Shown here: piece after piece, positions 48,501 to 62,870 of the stretch
Numbering within the stretch: the first letter of the stretch is position 1
Layout of the letters: the number at the start of each line of letters is the position of its first letter
Assembly (NCBI RefSeq): GCF_021018895.1
Contig: NC_079364.1
Location: 15,182,385 to 15,246,384, forward strand
Length of the DNA stretch: 64,000 bases
Origin: Seriola aureovittata
Taxonomy: Eukaryota; Chordata; Actinopteri; Carangiformes; Carangidae
Reading direction: 5' to 3'
Notes under the pieces: generated by a model
The model's input: only the letters and a program-made list of their open reading frames with translations
Databases searched by the model: none
What the model was told of the DNA's origin: nothing
Translations under genes and position numbers: made by a program

Positions 48501-51500
48501 CTTAAAATGAAATACTTTTGACATTGCTGTTATAATTATGCAAAGGCCAGGATATGTCTTTATAACATGCTGAAAATTTTGAGTTTTGAAATCACAGGGT
48601 AATTATAGTTTTACACACTGTGGCCTTAACTACTATGGGCCATTATGGGGTGCACAAAAGTCATTCACAGAATCATTATTGCACCCTCTGAGATAACGGC
48701 ACAAAAGAACTCCACATGGAAAATTACATTTGAGACCTCTCATCTGCTATTTCATTACCTTGCTCTGTCTGATGGGTGAAATGGGTTCTCTTAATTTAAG
48801 GAGCTGGATTCCAGCTTGGTGAGTGGTTTATGTAATCTCACAGTAAGTGTAATTTCCCATAATGCCATGTCACAGCTACTACTCTGCTTAGCTACCACAT
48901 TCACTTATTGCATTGCGGGCCATCTTTACCCCGCATCTCACAAATAAGACCATTTCTATGGTGTACACCTTCCAAAGACAGAAGTATGCAATTATCTGTA
49001 AGCCACAAGTGTTTCTATGGGTGACATTCATACCTTCTTTTGACAGACACACATTAGTCCGCAGATTCTAAGGCACTAAGAGACTGTCTTCAATGACAAC
49101 GCTGCTAGGTTATTCACATGTTGCACATCGCAAAAGCATCCAATTGATGTCATGGGATACAAAGAAACTAATCTATTGAGGATGGGGATGACTTTTATTC
49201 TGTATTGTTTCAGTATTTGTATGCGGACAAGTCAGCAAACCCCATTATCAGGTGGCATGATAAGATATAGATAACAGTGTTACTATTTTAATAGATAAAT
49301 AAGCCTATATGTTGATTTTCTGTTTACTCGTACTGGTATTTAAAGAAGACCTATGCATTCCCATTTATTGTGGACACATGAACAACCTTACCCCACACCC
49401 TTTTCCTTCTTCATTGCAAACAGTCATTTCTTTCTTCAATAATCCACCAAATCTCACATTATATGTTGGTAATGGTTTAATGTTTTAGCAACATTTATAG
49501 TTTGACAGTGTAGCATCAAGGAGCAAGAGCTGAATGAGTGAAAACAGTTGGGATAGTTTCGTCAGTCATCCAAAAAATAAGATATTTTGGATTCTCTGCA
49601 GTGCAGTGTCTCACAAATCTACACTTACAGTATACAGTATGTGTCTGCACTATATAATTTTTTATTTATTAGTGGTTCATTTAATTACAATAAAAAGATT
49701 CCTTTAACTATGTGTAGCTGAGTGATACACTGTTGGCAAAGACATTGACTTTGTTAGTTGTCAAATTATATGAAGCAGTAGCAATTATTTGAACATCATG
49801 TAATGTTAACACATGTAGTGTTACATAACATTTTGTAGAAACTCATAAAGTTCTTATCATGTTGCTAATAATTTATATATTTGTTGACCGTAATGCTTAA
49901 ATCCTTCAATAAATTATTTATAAATGTTAAATTGCATTAGTCTGCACCCATGTTTTATTCATGTTCATATAAATCTGCACACTCTCCAAACATCTGCTAT
50001 TTGCAGCTAAAGTTGAATTAAGTCTTTCAGTTCAAAGTGTTACCATTACTTAGACTTTCTGAAATTGTTGAAAATATATTCCCGAAGTGTTAAATAAAGG
50101 ATCAGGATGAAGTAGAACAGTAGAACTGCCAGACTGTGGCAGACAATTTGTTTAATCCACAAGAAATTCTGAGAAAACATTACTCAGATGACAAAGAAAC
50201 AGATTGAAATAAGTAGGAAAACAGCATACCTGCTGCCCCAATCATGATTATATTACAGATTATTATTACAGATCAGGAAATTATGTGATGGTGCACAAAA
50301 CATCATCAGAGCAGTTATTTCTTTAAATAGTGGATTGGAAGTCGAGAGTCAGCTTATCTGGTGATGTCTGGTTTGTTGTGTTGTTTGTATTAGATGACTT
50401 GTTTCAGTTTTCTCAGATAATGATCAGCATCCAGAAGACACATTTGATCTCACATTAGAGAAAAGCCCTCTGGAGAACCATTGTTTATGGAGTAACATCT
50501 GTATTGACGTACATGTGTTGCAGAGTGATTGTAGACATACTCAGTGATCTAGCTACTTCAACAGTTTTGACTTTTACAGCTTTACATTGAATAGGCATTG
50601 TATTGGTCTTTTATAGTTTTGTAAGCAACACTTTTCAGCAGCAGTAGTTATTTAATATTGATGTAGTTCTTGATATGTTTGACTTATGGTCAGATAAGAT
50701 AGTGAGTGGATTTATACTGTAATTCATTGAATGCTACTGTAATAGTAATAATTTCCTGTTGAGGTGTTGTAATAAAGCACTGGCAAAGGTGGGAAACATT
50801 GGTGTGCAAGAATCAATCTGCTTTGATGAGGAGATCCACAAAGTCACCAAGGACTACTTAAAGTATCACTTTATCAACTTTAATGTACCATAGCAAGAAA
50901 AAATAACCAGTGCTCATAAAAATGAAAATTGTTGGAAATTTGTAGAAAATTGATATTTTTCATAAGAGGATTAGAGGGATTTACAAAATATGTTTGTTAG
51001 AAAATTCATAAAAAAGCACTAGACTTATTAGACTAGATTAGGCATTATAGATACTTATTAAAACATACTTAAAGCAACTTTTGAGAAAAATATCAATGCA
51101 ACCTAATTGCATTTTTTACTTAAGCTTTTACAAACACTGTAATTCTGTGTTTGGACCTCATGAGGGTAGAAACAAATATTTTCTTCAGAAGCTCATCTTG
51201 CTGCGAAAATGTAAGGTGGAAGTGATTACCAGCGCAGTTCATCATTTGGTTGGGATGAGAGGAGCACATCTAGAAAGAGTCCCAGCCTTTTAGTGGTTGA
51301 AATGGGAATTTTTTCCCCTCCCTCATCAGTTTGTGAGTTAGTTCTGCAGTGTCAGCAGTCAGCACACAAAAACGGAATTCAGTAAAAGCTCTCTCTGCTC
51401 TCTGGGAGTGTTTTTTTCCCCCAACAGCTTGCTCCCATCCCCCCTTTCCCCCTCATGAACTGACATGCTGGAAGAAACATATGCTACTATTCCCACTTCC

Positions 51501-53662
51501 TGACAGCTTGTGCTGCTTGAATAGGATCTTGCTCAGGGAGGAAGCAGTTGTCTGGAAAGAGTGGAGAGATTAAGAAAGGAGAAAAAACATAGTGATTTTT
51601 CTGTAAAGGAAATAAAACAGTATTTTAAAATTGAGTTAAGGGTAAAGACAGTAGCTGCTTGGCAGTTGGCAGAAATTCTGAGATTGTTTTATGTTGAAAG
51701 TTAAGTAGTTTCATTCTGAGCTGATAGATAAAAAGTCATACACAGTAGCTACATTACTCAGTGTTAGAGTGACTTTGATTGCATGGAAGTAAAACTCAGT
51801 GGCAGGGCAGCGTCACATAATTTCACACCAGAAGAGTGCTAGGGTCACCTTACATTTTGTGTAGTATAAATTGCCTTTGCAGTGACAGCAGCATATCAGC
51901 AGAACAGCAACAGCTGGAGTCCTCCATCAATGTGTACACTAGATTTGTTCGGCCACAGAATTGTTGTGCTCACAGAAACATTTGACAGGGCTCACAGCCC
52001 AATATACACTCATGTTCTTACTATGTTTATGGGAAATATACATAAAGCCTAACATAACACTTCAGGTCTCCCAGCGTGAGTGAAGCGGGAGCAGTTAACA
52101 GTTGCACTGAACACCTAAAAAATGCAGCTATGAACTAATACAAGTCGTGTTTACACAACCCAGTATTTCCTCTTCACTTGTTGGTCAAATGAGAGCTACA
52201 TGGACACCTACATTGGATCCCTTACCAACTTGTTACCTTGTGTTTCATGTTGGTAATTTCCATGCTGCCAACTCTACCTTGGAAATCGTACCAGTATAAA
52301 CTCAACCTCTACATGATAATGACAATAATGGAAATGATCAACACAGAACCTATTCTGATGTCTCCTTCTTATGTAATTTAACCACTTTAATAAAGTCTCT
52401 TGAAGTCCTGGGTTGGGTTCTGTGGCTGCTAACACCACTATATTCAGAATGCTTTCCATTCATGAAGGCCACACAGTGTATATTAACTGTAATATTGCTT
52501 AAACTCATTTTACCACACACATGCTTCACTGGTACCCAATAAAATGCCATGATTAGTCACGTGTACATTCATGAAGTTGTATTGTGTAAGAATCATTGCC
52601 CATAATATGCATGATAGTCTGCTGGTTTATGTTACTGGACATGTTACGCATTTCTGCTTTTGATTTAGTCACCGCATAATGATACAGCCCTCAGTTTATT
52701 AGCTGCAGATTCATCTAGCTTGTTGGTCTTGTCAAAAGCTGCTGGTGAGATGAGACTTTCTCCAGTTGTGTGAGCAGCTTGGTAAGACGAACAAAGGGGA
52801 CTGGCTCTTGAATTGTGCTGTAGTCTGTTAATGGCAGTTTTCTTGTAATGCCTGCAGGTCTCCAGTCTACTTAGGAAAAAACTCCTCTGGCTTCTCTGTG
52901 TTGCTTGAGTGTCTGATGTCTGTACGCTATCATAATGTGATGGCTGTGGCTGACTGGTGATGTGAGCTCTACAGATTAGTAGCCACAATACTTTTTTTCC
53001 ACTTTCATTTTTACAGCATAGTGTTGCTGAACTTGAATGTTTTTTGATGTAATGCCTTGCTTCGCAATCACAGAGTTACACACATTTACACTGGAGATCA
53101 AGTGCCTTTGCTCAAGGGCACCTCGGCAGTGGTGGTAATGAGGGAGTGTCAAATGCTGCCCTCTCATTTCCTGACCCAGATTTATCGCTCCAGATTAAAG
53201 AGGCAACTTTAGGGTGGCTATGGCGTGATAAAGCTTGTAAAATGTTAAATGAGGGTAGAAAACTTAATTTCAAAAACAAATTGCAAGCTACTGGTATGTA
53301 CAAATTTGTGGACTCACCTCATCTATCAGGCATGGAATGCATTTCCCATCATAGTCTGAAGCATTTATCTGATCTCTAAACAAGTCTGAATGATTTTTTA
53401 ACCTTTATGTTCTGTCACTTAATAAGAAGGAAGTGCCACAAGTTCATGAGAGAAAATGTTTAAATTGTTTAAACCCATAACATCCATTGTAAATCAAGTC
53501 AACAGCATTCTTGGTGATGTTCAAGTTTGTTTGGCTGCTTTTGCTCCATATTGTGCTCTCAACTAACAGTGTGCACTCTGTGTTTTTTTTTAGAAGCAGA
53601 TGTTTGCTGTTCTGTTTTGGAGAATGACATCTTGGTTGTGTTTGTTTCTTTGGGAATTCCAG
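45561..53662. other. Probable tead1 intron, 8 kb without recognised exons
   Basis: No exon or intact mobile element was found. Two stretches look less A/T-biased and might be conserved non-coding elements: about 47230-47460 (CGGACCTTTATTTACAGC, TTTAATTTCCTGAGC) and about 48580-49060. This is an impression from composition only. Short open frames are unremarkable. Confidence 0.4.
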
Positions 53663-53684
53663 GTCTCTCCCTAGTCTGCTCCAG

Positions 53685-53713
53685 GCTTAAGCTTGGAGAG
53701 CCCAACCGCCACG
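53685..53713 (+). other. tead1: 5' untranslated part of the tead1 coding exon
   Basis: These 29 bases lie between the likely acceptor and the ATT start. The tead1 frame stays open through them, with a TTG codon at 53693-53695 and no ATG. A longer N-terminus starting further upstream therefore cannot be excluded from this exon alone. Confidence 0.6.
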
Positions 53714-53915
53714 ATTGATCCCAGCAGCTGGAGCGGCAGTGAGAGCCCTGCCGAGGATCTGGAGAGGATGAGCGACTCGGCAGACAAGCCCGTAGACAAT
53801 GATGCCGAGGGGGTGTGGAGCCCTGACATTGAACAGAGCTTCCAGGAGGCCCTGGCTATCTATCCTCCTTGTGGACGCAGGAAGATCATCCTTTCTGATG
53901 AGGGAAAGATGTACG
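53714..53915 (+). CDS. tead1: tead1, first coding exon (TEA-domain transcription factor)
   Basis: TEAD1 (TEF-1) is the nuclear DNA-binding partner of YAP/TAZ in the Hippo pathway and binds M-CAT sites (CATTCC). The exon encodes 67 complete codons plus one base. Residues 1-31 are the TEAD1-type N-terminus ([21 protein letters not shown]), which separates it from TEAD3 and TEAD4. From about residue 32 the TEA domain begins ([16 protein letters not shown], then [18 protein letters not shown]) and stops within it at the donor G/GTAAGT (53915/53916), phase 1, splitting the next Gly codon. The start is taken at ATT 53714, the position of the AUU start known for human TEF-1. The context ACG-ATT-G has A at -3 and G at +4. 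The first AUG is codon 19 (53768). The acceptor is CTGCTCCAG at 53676-53684. An alternative AG at 53661-53662 would add an in-frame TAG upstream. Downstream exons lie outside the window. Whether this is the a or b paralogue cannot be told. Confidence 0.95.
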
Positions 53916-54061
53916 GTAAGTTCACATGTTTGTATGTGTGAGTTTTAACCCTAGCGTTATTTGTCTTGAATAATATTGTAATAGGTGAGAACGGAAAGAG
54001 CTCAGAAATATCAATGTCACTCTTATGTCTGTCCTTAAATATGAAGCTAGTGCGTGCAGCT
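53916..54061. other. Start of the tead1 intron
   Basis: The intron begins GTAAGTTCAC. No further feature is seen before the repeat at 54062. Confidence 0.7.
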
Positions 54062-54310
54062 ATTTAGCTTAGCTTAGCATAAAGACTGGAAACATTTCTT
54101 GGCCTCCAGGAAGTAACTGTGCCTGGCCAAAAAATATACTGGTACACAACCTCCCCCATGAAGACCACAGCCTGTCATTTTCACTTAGGTGTTTGTATGG
54201 ATCCACTGCTGGCTGAAGTTTCATGTTTAACAGACAGACATGACAGTGGTATTAATCTCCTCATTTAAAATGAGGCAAAAAAGTGAAAAAGCATATTTTC
54301 CAAAACGAAA
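54062..54310 (+). repeat. Dispersed teleost repeat (TTAGCTTAGCATAAAGACTGG type)
   Basis: TTAGCTTAGCTTAGCATAAA followed by GACTGGAAAC, a GGAAGT segment, ATTAATCTCCTCAT and GCATATTTTCCAAAACG occur in the order typical of a repeat that is abundant in percomorph genomes. The middle is shortened. The family name is left open. Confidence 0.6.
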
Positions 54311-57300
54311 AAAATAAATCAATACATGGTCCTGAGTAATGTAACATTATACGACTGTCAGTCTCAAATTTATCTGTGATGTGTTCTGTGATGGTGGCTA
54401 TACAGCCACCACTCTGGTTCATAGAAGTGCAAGTTTATAAGTAAAGCAGCATGAACTATTAGTCAGTAGCAGATGGTACTGCGGCTGCCACCAGCTGTGC
54501 CCTCTCTCCTCCCTCCACTTCCCCCCATTCCTGGCTGGGTGATGTCATGGAAAGAGGGAATATTTTCTCTCTGTGGTGTTGGACCGTCTCACAGCCTGTC
54601 AGTGTCAAGTGAAAGCAGAAAGCCCCTCAGAGCATTCGCTTGCAGCTGTCATGTGACCCCTCCGGCCAAACAAAATGTAAATTCTAGGAGTTTCAGTGAA
54701 ACCCCTCAGCTGCCACTACAAAGATGTGGGCTCAGACAACAGGACCCTCCCCATTGTCTTTTCCTCCAATTCCCCTGTCCCCATACAGAGTGAAGCTGGC
54801 AGAGAAGCTGTCCCTCTGCCGTGGATTAAAGCATGACAATTCAGTTTTTCTAGTGTTACAAATGAGCAGTGCTAAGTGCAGTCCTTTCTGTTAGTCAGTA
54901 GACATTCTCAATATGATGAAAATGTTCAGCTTTCTGGCTGTGGCATTAAAAAGGTCAAATATTCTTTTTAATGTATTCTTTTTGAGAAGTTACGGAGCAA
55001 GTAGATATTCAGCATTACTCATACTTTTTGATTTACATATACTGCAAATACCAAAAGACCTTGAATGTAGGTTATAGGTGCTTCTCTTTAAAACAATAAA
55101 ATTAGATATACATAAGAATTATTGTAAACTGAGGCAAAAGACAAACCACTGAAATCTACCTAATGAAAAAGACAAAAGATGGTTACTTGAGAGATTCAGA
55201 ACCCCAATAACAAACCCAAAGAAAGGTTTTGTTTTTGTGGTATTGAATCCACTTTAAAATCTGCTGAGTAGACAACTTTAGGGTTGAATAGACATTCGTC
55301 CTGCCAGATGTGCTCTGTATCTGGTTACACGTTGTCTCACCAGTAGCAGAATCCTTTGTCTGTCTGTCTCGTCTTACTGAACCAGAACTATAAGATACTA
55401 GACAAAAAGTAAAAGTGTAGAAACTGAAAATATACAGCAAAGAAAGCTAATGCATAGTTAAATATTGTAAAATTGTGGAAGAAAATTGAGGTAAATGCCT
55501 GTGTTCAGTTTTTGGAAAGCTGTGGACTTTTTTTTTTTTAGAAGGCAGAACTTGGGAATACAGTCCTCTTGCTTAAGGTATGGGCTTTTAATGGGACAAT
55601 GTAATGGATTGCTAACAGTCTCATATATTTTCTGGGGACACTGCTTGTTGTTCAGACCTCCAACTGTTGCTGCAACCTAGTGCCAATTCCATCATGCCAT
55701 GACCTGTGACAACCCCCCAAAGCCAGGAAGGTGCCATGGGTTTCTTAGAGAAAAAAAGCAGCCATGTTTTATTTTGAATAGTGATAATTGAGCTGTTCAT
55801 TATTGGAATCCAGAGTTAACCAAATATAAAACTAGACCAGGAACAATACAGTGGATTTTGGATGGTGTTTTGCCTGCGTAGTTACACAGTATGTACAGTA
55901 TGGACACACTCACTCGATGTAAATAGTAGGGCACATGGTCAAATTTGACACTAGGAATGCAGCCATTTAGAAGCAACAGGACAGTCTAGCAGGAGAGTGT
56001 TGATGCCTACATTGATGCTGAAGTTGGAAATGTTTTGTAGCCATGAAACCCATGAATGATATACAGTAAGGCCAAAGCATGTAGGGAGCGGCCAGTTTGA
56101 TTACCTCAGTGTTGAAAATTACAATGAGCGCAGTGTTGTGAATCTTTTGAGGAATGCTTGGAATGTGACTCCGGTCATTATTTTCTCTTATTACTCTGAC
56201 ATACAGTATTTACAGTTTTTGTGGGCAAATCTTACAAAATGCTTACCATTATTACTTTTGACTCTGCCTTCCACTCCCTTATTCCTCTTTATGTGATATG
56301 TGAATGTGGGAAATATTGTAACAATCATTATTCAGTGTTTAGTTGCAAAATAAATGATGTTCTATAAGGGATTTATAATGTAGGAAAAAAATCTTTGCCT
56401 TTTAGCTTGCGGTTTTGATGTCAGTGAGGTGAACCGACACAAACCTAAAACCTAGCCTGGTCACTTATCCTGCTAAAGTATAAGATGCATTGGTGTAAAG
56501 AACAAAAAATGTATATAGACAGTTTTACTATTTATTTTACTATTTAGAGAAGTAAAATATTCAGAAATATTAGAAATGTAAGCCCTGATCCCTATAAAAA
56601 CAAAGATGCTCTCTTGTGAACACTGTATATTCTTTGAATGACACCTCAGATTTTCATTGATGTTAACTGTGCACGTATTTGGAATGCCAAAGACAAGTAA
56701 CCAATGAAGTGGTCCTCCATGCTGCTACAAGGGATTGATTTGTCCAAAACATCCAGTGATTTGTCTTTCAAGAGGGGAAGGGTTCAGCTAATCATGGTGA
56801 GGCTGATATGGCACTGTGATCCAGGTCCATAGGGTTTATAACAGACACAGACAGACACCACACAAAACCTCTTATGGCATCTGAGATGAAAGTTGGCTAC
56901 AAGGAGACAGGTATTTTGTAGTTGAGAGACCCTGGGGATGGCATAGTGTTCCATACACAGAGCTCATCACAAGAGGAGCCGCCCTGAGTGCCCTTAAGCC
57001 CTTTGTTATCCTGGGGTAGAGTGCAGTTAATTAGCAACAGTCTCTATAGCAACTGTGTTGCGGTTCAAAACAATTTCTAATTTCTGCTTCTTAGCTTATT
57101 GTGGTGTTTACCTGAAGTGTTTCGGATGTGCTGAGACCAGTGTTGGCTGGCACTGTGCCCATTCTCTGAGGCTAATTGTGGCTGCAATGGAAGACACTAC
57201 ATCTGCATAGACTGTATCGCCCAGCATTTGCCTTGGCCCCAGAGTTTACTTAGGAGAACATTTTAAAAAGTAAAGGGAAATGGAGGGCACTGGCCCCTAG

Positions 57301-60300
57301 CCAAAGGCCTAAGATTCTGCACTTGCATAATTCACCTGCTGTGCTGGGCTGCATTCATTTACCCCAGAAATAGAGTTGATAAATGAAACAACACGCTTCA
57401 CTCAAATTGTATGTTTATTCATTGAGTTATGTATTTGCACTTGCCCCGCAAGCTAAATGACATTGGTGAATTTTTCTCAGTCACTGTTTAAAAAAAAAAA
57501 AAAGAACTGGTTCTTATACCATCTATGGCCAAAAAAACATGCAAATACCTACTCTACCTGTAGGCTATACCACACCCATACGGTGTTTTTCTTGTTTTTG
57601 CAGAGGCCACTTGTTGTATTTAATGCCTGAGTTTTTAAGTCTATTGAAATGTTAAAGGCTAAGTCATATTCATCTTTCCTGACATTTTTTTAGGTGCTCT
57701 TTACGCCAGTGTCATTTAATCTATCAGTGTGGTTCTGATAAGCAGGAGCAGTCATCATACCATTCATTTTACATATTTAAAATGATAAATACAGTCAAAT
57801 GATTGAAAGCCATATATGTTTTAATATTCCTGTTGCAGGCACACTGCTGGACATTATGCCTCTGTCTGCACGTGACTTTTGATGTAAAGCTTTTCCTGTT
57901 ACCATTCTGCTGTTTGCTCTGCCATCTCGTCAGTGATCCAGCCCAGACCCCTCCTGTGGGAACTAAGTGGCACTTGGTTTGCAGAGATGCCAAGGATGAG
58001 TTAGATATAATGAGCAGACCTGGCTTGCCCCCGATGGCCCAGCACTGTGCTCCTCTGGGTCTCGTCTCACCGGGCCGAGCATGCTCTGAGACAGAGCGAG
58101 CGGATCTGATCCTCCCTGCTGGGCGGATAATGAGGAATTCTGGGATCAGCTCAGGCTCCCCGAGTCACCTGCATTCACTCAGAATGGAGTGTGAGGAACT
58201 TCATTGCCGGAGAGGCATCACACACCTCCAGAATAATCCCTCATTTGTTCCCTTGTCATTGTCAGTGTAAGGCTACCGTGTTTTCACACACATGGTAGTG
58301 AAAAAAGTCCAATTATTTTATGTCTTTCTCAAAAGGCGTAACTGTTGAAAGTGTAAATAGTATTGATGCAGGTATGATGAGGGAAGGAAGAAGCCATTTT
58401 GAGTTAAGATTCAAGATTTTGAGGTTGGATTGTGACAAACTGGTTATTTATTCATCACGGGTCGCCATGGAGATGCCTTATACTCATTTCAGCTTGATAC
58501 AGTGACAGAGATCAAACACGTGCCTACGGTTGATGTGAATGGGTCAACAAGCGCGAATTGACCTGGTTTTGTTACTCTTCTCACGAACATGGTGGACCAG
58601 ACACCGCTCTACTCAACAGGGGTTTTTATTACGGGTAGGAAGTTTGGCTAATGTTGTTGATGTGAATACAGTATTGATATAACCGATTACCTGGCTAATT
58701 TAAAAATGGGAAAAGAGAGAACAAAAGTGTATGAGTGAGAGCATGTGAGAAATGGAGACTAAACAGTGACTGTAACTCAACTTTGTGTTGTACTGATTTT
58801 ATAAAGTAATGTGCATGACAACTAGAGTCACAGACCTCCAAAAATGAACCTGACAGCAGCCTCACATGATGCGTCCAGTAGAGAGCGTGACATACAGCAT
58901 GTATATTAAGTATGAAAAATATACCACTTTGTCTACCTGTCTCTCCAGCATTTTGAAACACATGTACATGTTTAATTCAAATAGTATTTAAATATTATCA
59001 TATAAATACTATTAAATAGTACATGTATATGTTTTGATGTGATCCTTTCATGTCTGTCTGATGTTCCTCATGGTCCTTCTGCACCTGTTGTTTTGCACTG
59101 CAATGAGATGCACTCATGGGTCTAATATGCCCAGTAGACACTAGTCAGAGCAAATGGAGCCAACAAAAAACATATAGATAATAATAAATGGGTTGAGATC
59201 AAGTTGATTTCACCGCACTTGTTTTGTATCATTCAGTTACTACATATCTTTAGCTTATCGTCCATGTGTGGTTTTGTGTCTCTGAGAACGAGCAATTAAT
59301 GAGGCTCAGCCCCAAAATGGGTCTACATTTAGAGCTCCCCTGTTGCTGAGCAGCAGAATTGATTTTGAAGTGCATATTATTTCATGGCAGTCTGTTCAGG
59401 GGGCAGGTTTCAGCTCTAACTCATGTCCATGTTGTGGTGACCAAGCATGACATGTTGTGGCTCGTGTGAGAATCCAGTCTCCTGCCCATGGCCTCATGTT
59501 GTTGAGGGTTCATGCCTCACAGGGCTGCTTACCATGAACTGTGGTGATAGACAGGCTCAAAGTGTAAGCAGTACTGATGCTGACCAGACTGTGAAGAGAT
59601 GTTACTGGGAGAGGATTTGTTAGTGCAAGAGTAGACTTTCTGTAGCAGAGATTCAGCATTTTGCTTTGCACATGGCATGTGCTATATTAAATGATCAAAA
59701 TTTTCCCTGGAACGAGCTTCAAGTGGCAAGTTTATAGTCACTACATTACATCACAACAGTGGGTAATGTTTTCACAATCAAATAGTGTACTGTGTCACCC
59801 TAAAATGTTGCTGACCATTGTTTATGTTTCAATTTTAGAAATTAAGTTCCAATAGATTTGATATTTTTACTGTATTGTATTTCCAGAGGCTAGACAAACT
59901 GCTCTGTGAGTCTCTGTTTGTGATTTTCAGACTGTGTGGAAGTGTTTGCACTGAATGGTTGGATAACAGGCCGTGGTTCTCTGCCTGCCTGAATCAGGAG
60001 CACACGGGGTGTGTCCATGCTCTGAGGACTGTGTGAGGCCCTCTGAGCCAGGCTTCTGGTTTCAGGTTGCATGTTCTCAATTGGTTGCTTTTGTTTGACT
60101 AAAACACAGTGAGACGCTGGGCTTCTTAAAGATGCAGTGTCACTTTTCATGCTCTCTTCAAGAAAAGTCATCAGTTTCATGCTGATTACATCATACCCCA
60201 TTGATGAAACACTTTTATTCTGACATGATCATCTCATACTGATGGGACCATTTTGTGTAATCAACATATGAATGGAATCTGAATGCCAGTGTTATTCTCT

Positions 60301-62827
60301 CACCCAGAGCACACGGACTACACTCCAGTGCTAACACAGACCGTCATGTCTCTTTCTGTGTTTTCTGTTTGTGGAACAGAGAAAGGTCTCTCAACACTGA
60401 ACAGCATCCCTGGAAACAAAGGCTGTACTCATAGCCATTAAATGATCATACTCAGAGCTGTATTATGGTCTGACCTTAATAATCTATGTATATGAACATT
60501 TATTATCCTTGTAATCTAATAGTAAGTGCATGTCTATTATGTCCTGACTATCTGGGGTAATTCTGTCAACTATTTAGGACCTTGTGTCTCTCCAAAAACT
60601 TGGATTCAATTACAAGTTTCAGTAAAGATTCCCTCAGCTTGTGCTCATGATTACAAAAGAACGTGAGACAGAAGAACCCATCATGACCACAAAGTTTGAC
60701 TTTTCATTTATACACATTGGTCACAGCCAACATGTCTTCCTTTGTGCTCAGATGCTGAATTGATCCTGAGAGATTGAAAATATTGATTTGACTCAGTGTC
60801 TTACTTTGTTGTGGAGAAGGGGGGTAGTGCACCTTCCTGACTGTTAGCGCCATGTTCACACATTGGACTTGCCACACAGCCAGTTCCTCGGGAGACTCAT
60901 AATTACAGCCGTCCTTTCAGATTAGTCGAGCAGTCTGTCCAACTGTGGCTTCACTCCCTGGTCATTTATTTCATCTGTTTCTCTCTCCTGAGAGGCACAC
61001 CTCAACACAATGACCAGGCCAGCCTCTACAATAATGTATGTGATGATAAACACAGTGGCTCCTAATTGATAGAGTGATTCAGACAAGGGCTGGCTGTGCA
61101 AATTGGTCCCCTGTGAGTATATTGCACAGAGTTGGGACTAACAGGTTTCAGCTCTGGCCTTGTTTGAGAGAGGTAGTGTGGAGAGAGAGGAAATAGAATG
61201 GGCTGGACCTGCTGAGTGATAAAGAGGCTGTCTTTGCCTCCTCAGCCCCGTCTGAATACAGGCACAGTTCAGCAGAGGTTGGCTGCTGTAATCCTCTCAG
61301 TGTCTCCAGGAAGGCTCAGGTTAGTGACCTGCTGCTTTGTGATGTCTTGTAAGATTTTGAGAGAACACCTCACCTTTAATCCCCCACTGTTCAACTAACA
61401 CATTAGCTCAACCACTCCTGACCCAGCCCCTGCGATAAAGCCTTTTATCCAGCTCAATAAGGTCATTTGAAGTTAAGTATTGATTTCTTTTGGTGTCCAG
61501 AGAAAAAATGGATTTTTAAGGAGCTGTTAATTACAGTTGTACACTACATTATATAGAGAACTTAATTTTGCCAGGGCTGGATTTTTAAACCCTGAGTGAT
61601 ACTTAAAATCATCAGTTAAAGTCTCAGAACCTGTAATGTCTCTTAGCAGAGCTTCGTTCAGTTGACTTCACTATATATTTTATATCAATATATATATTGG
61701 ATATCTATTTGCAAAAGTGTACATTTGATTTGATATTTGAATGGCTATACTTATGTAATTCAAAATTGCATTAGGAGTAGAAATTCTGGAAATGCAAAAA
61801 AGAAAAAAAAACAAAGTTGCAATATTTTGCGAAAAAGTTTTTACGCCTGGCTTAGATGGAAAAGTTTTGTTTGGGTAAATGCAAAGTGCAATGGAAACAG
61901 ACTTGGTGAATTCATCATGACGTACATGAATAGTGTGTTGAAACAGTGCAACAGATGAAAACATCAGATTGTGGAACAATGAGGAGACTGTAACCTTCCT
62001 CAAATTAATACATGGAATATTGCTCATGAATTAATTATTATTGTTTGTTTGAGGTTTTACTGGTGCTCTTAACTATATCACTTTTTTGCCAATTTTGCTA
62101 AATTTGGAAGGAAACTTTATCAGTGAAACAGAACGACTTGGTGAATGAATTTGCAGATATTAAAGTTGATCATGTTTGTGTTTTGCCAAACTGTTTTGGA
62201 TTTGGATTGTTGCAATTAAAAAACGCTTTCTATTCACCAAAAATATGTACTTCTGCTTTTTCAACCAGTTCAGTACTATTAGACCCAAAAACATTGGCCT
62301 TCGCACACATGACAAAGAATAAAAGCAGTGCTGTCATCACGAAACAGACAGGTTTTAAAATCACGTGTGATCAAAGTTACAAAATAAATTCCCACAAAAC
62401 AGAAAACCCACTCAGTGTCTTTATCTGTTTCCATTTCAGGCTTTTAAATAAATGAACTGCTCTTAATTGTAGGCTCTTATTTTCATGTCCCTCCTTTTCT
62501 TGTCTAAATGAGGACTGAATAGAGCTGCTTCCTGTGGATGTGGGAGGAACACCCATATTCACGTGAGGCCAGAACTGAAAGAGCCTGTGAGAATTTTATG
62601 CTACATTTAAAAGACTGCTGTATGTAAATAAAAGAATGTTCCACGGAATCAAAAAAGTATCTAAGAGTATGAAAGTTAAAAGCTCAAATACGTACAATAT
62701 ACTTGCTGGTTATTATATTTACATAATTAAGGACTCAACCAAGTACATGATGCATAAATGCAGAGCTAGTTTAATAAGAGGATATATGGGCTTGAACTTT
62801 TCTGATTTAGCCTGCAGGCATTGGGAT
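54311..62827. other. tead1 intron, 8.5 kb without recognised exons
   Basis: I looked for the next TEA-domain exon (expected to encode RNELIARYIK) and did not find it. Three stretches have a more mixed composition and may be conserved non-coding elements: about 57950-58270, 59230-59560 and 60890-61480. The 155-codon frame at 57803-58270 follows a pyrimidine-poor region and has no recognised domain. I read it as chance. Confidence 0.45.
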
Positions 62828-62870
62828 GGTGTGTGTGTGAGTGTGAGTGTGTAGGAGGAGGAGGAGGGAT
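62828..62870. repeat. (TG)n/(GAG)n simple repeat
   Basis: A short impure TG tract with GAGTGTGAGTGTG passes into AGGAGGAGGAGG. Confidence 0.8.

Noticed and set aside
57803..58270. 155-codon open frame as a tead1 exon or other gene
   Set aside because: It shows no TEAD motif and no known domain. Its open length is explained by moderate G/C content.
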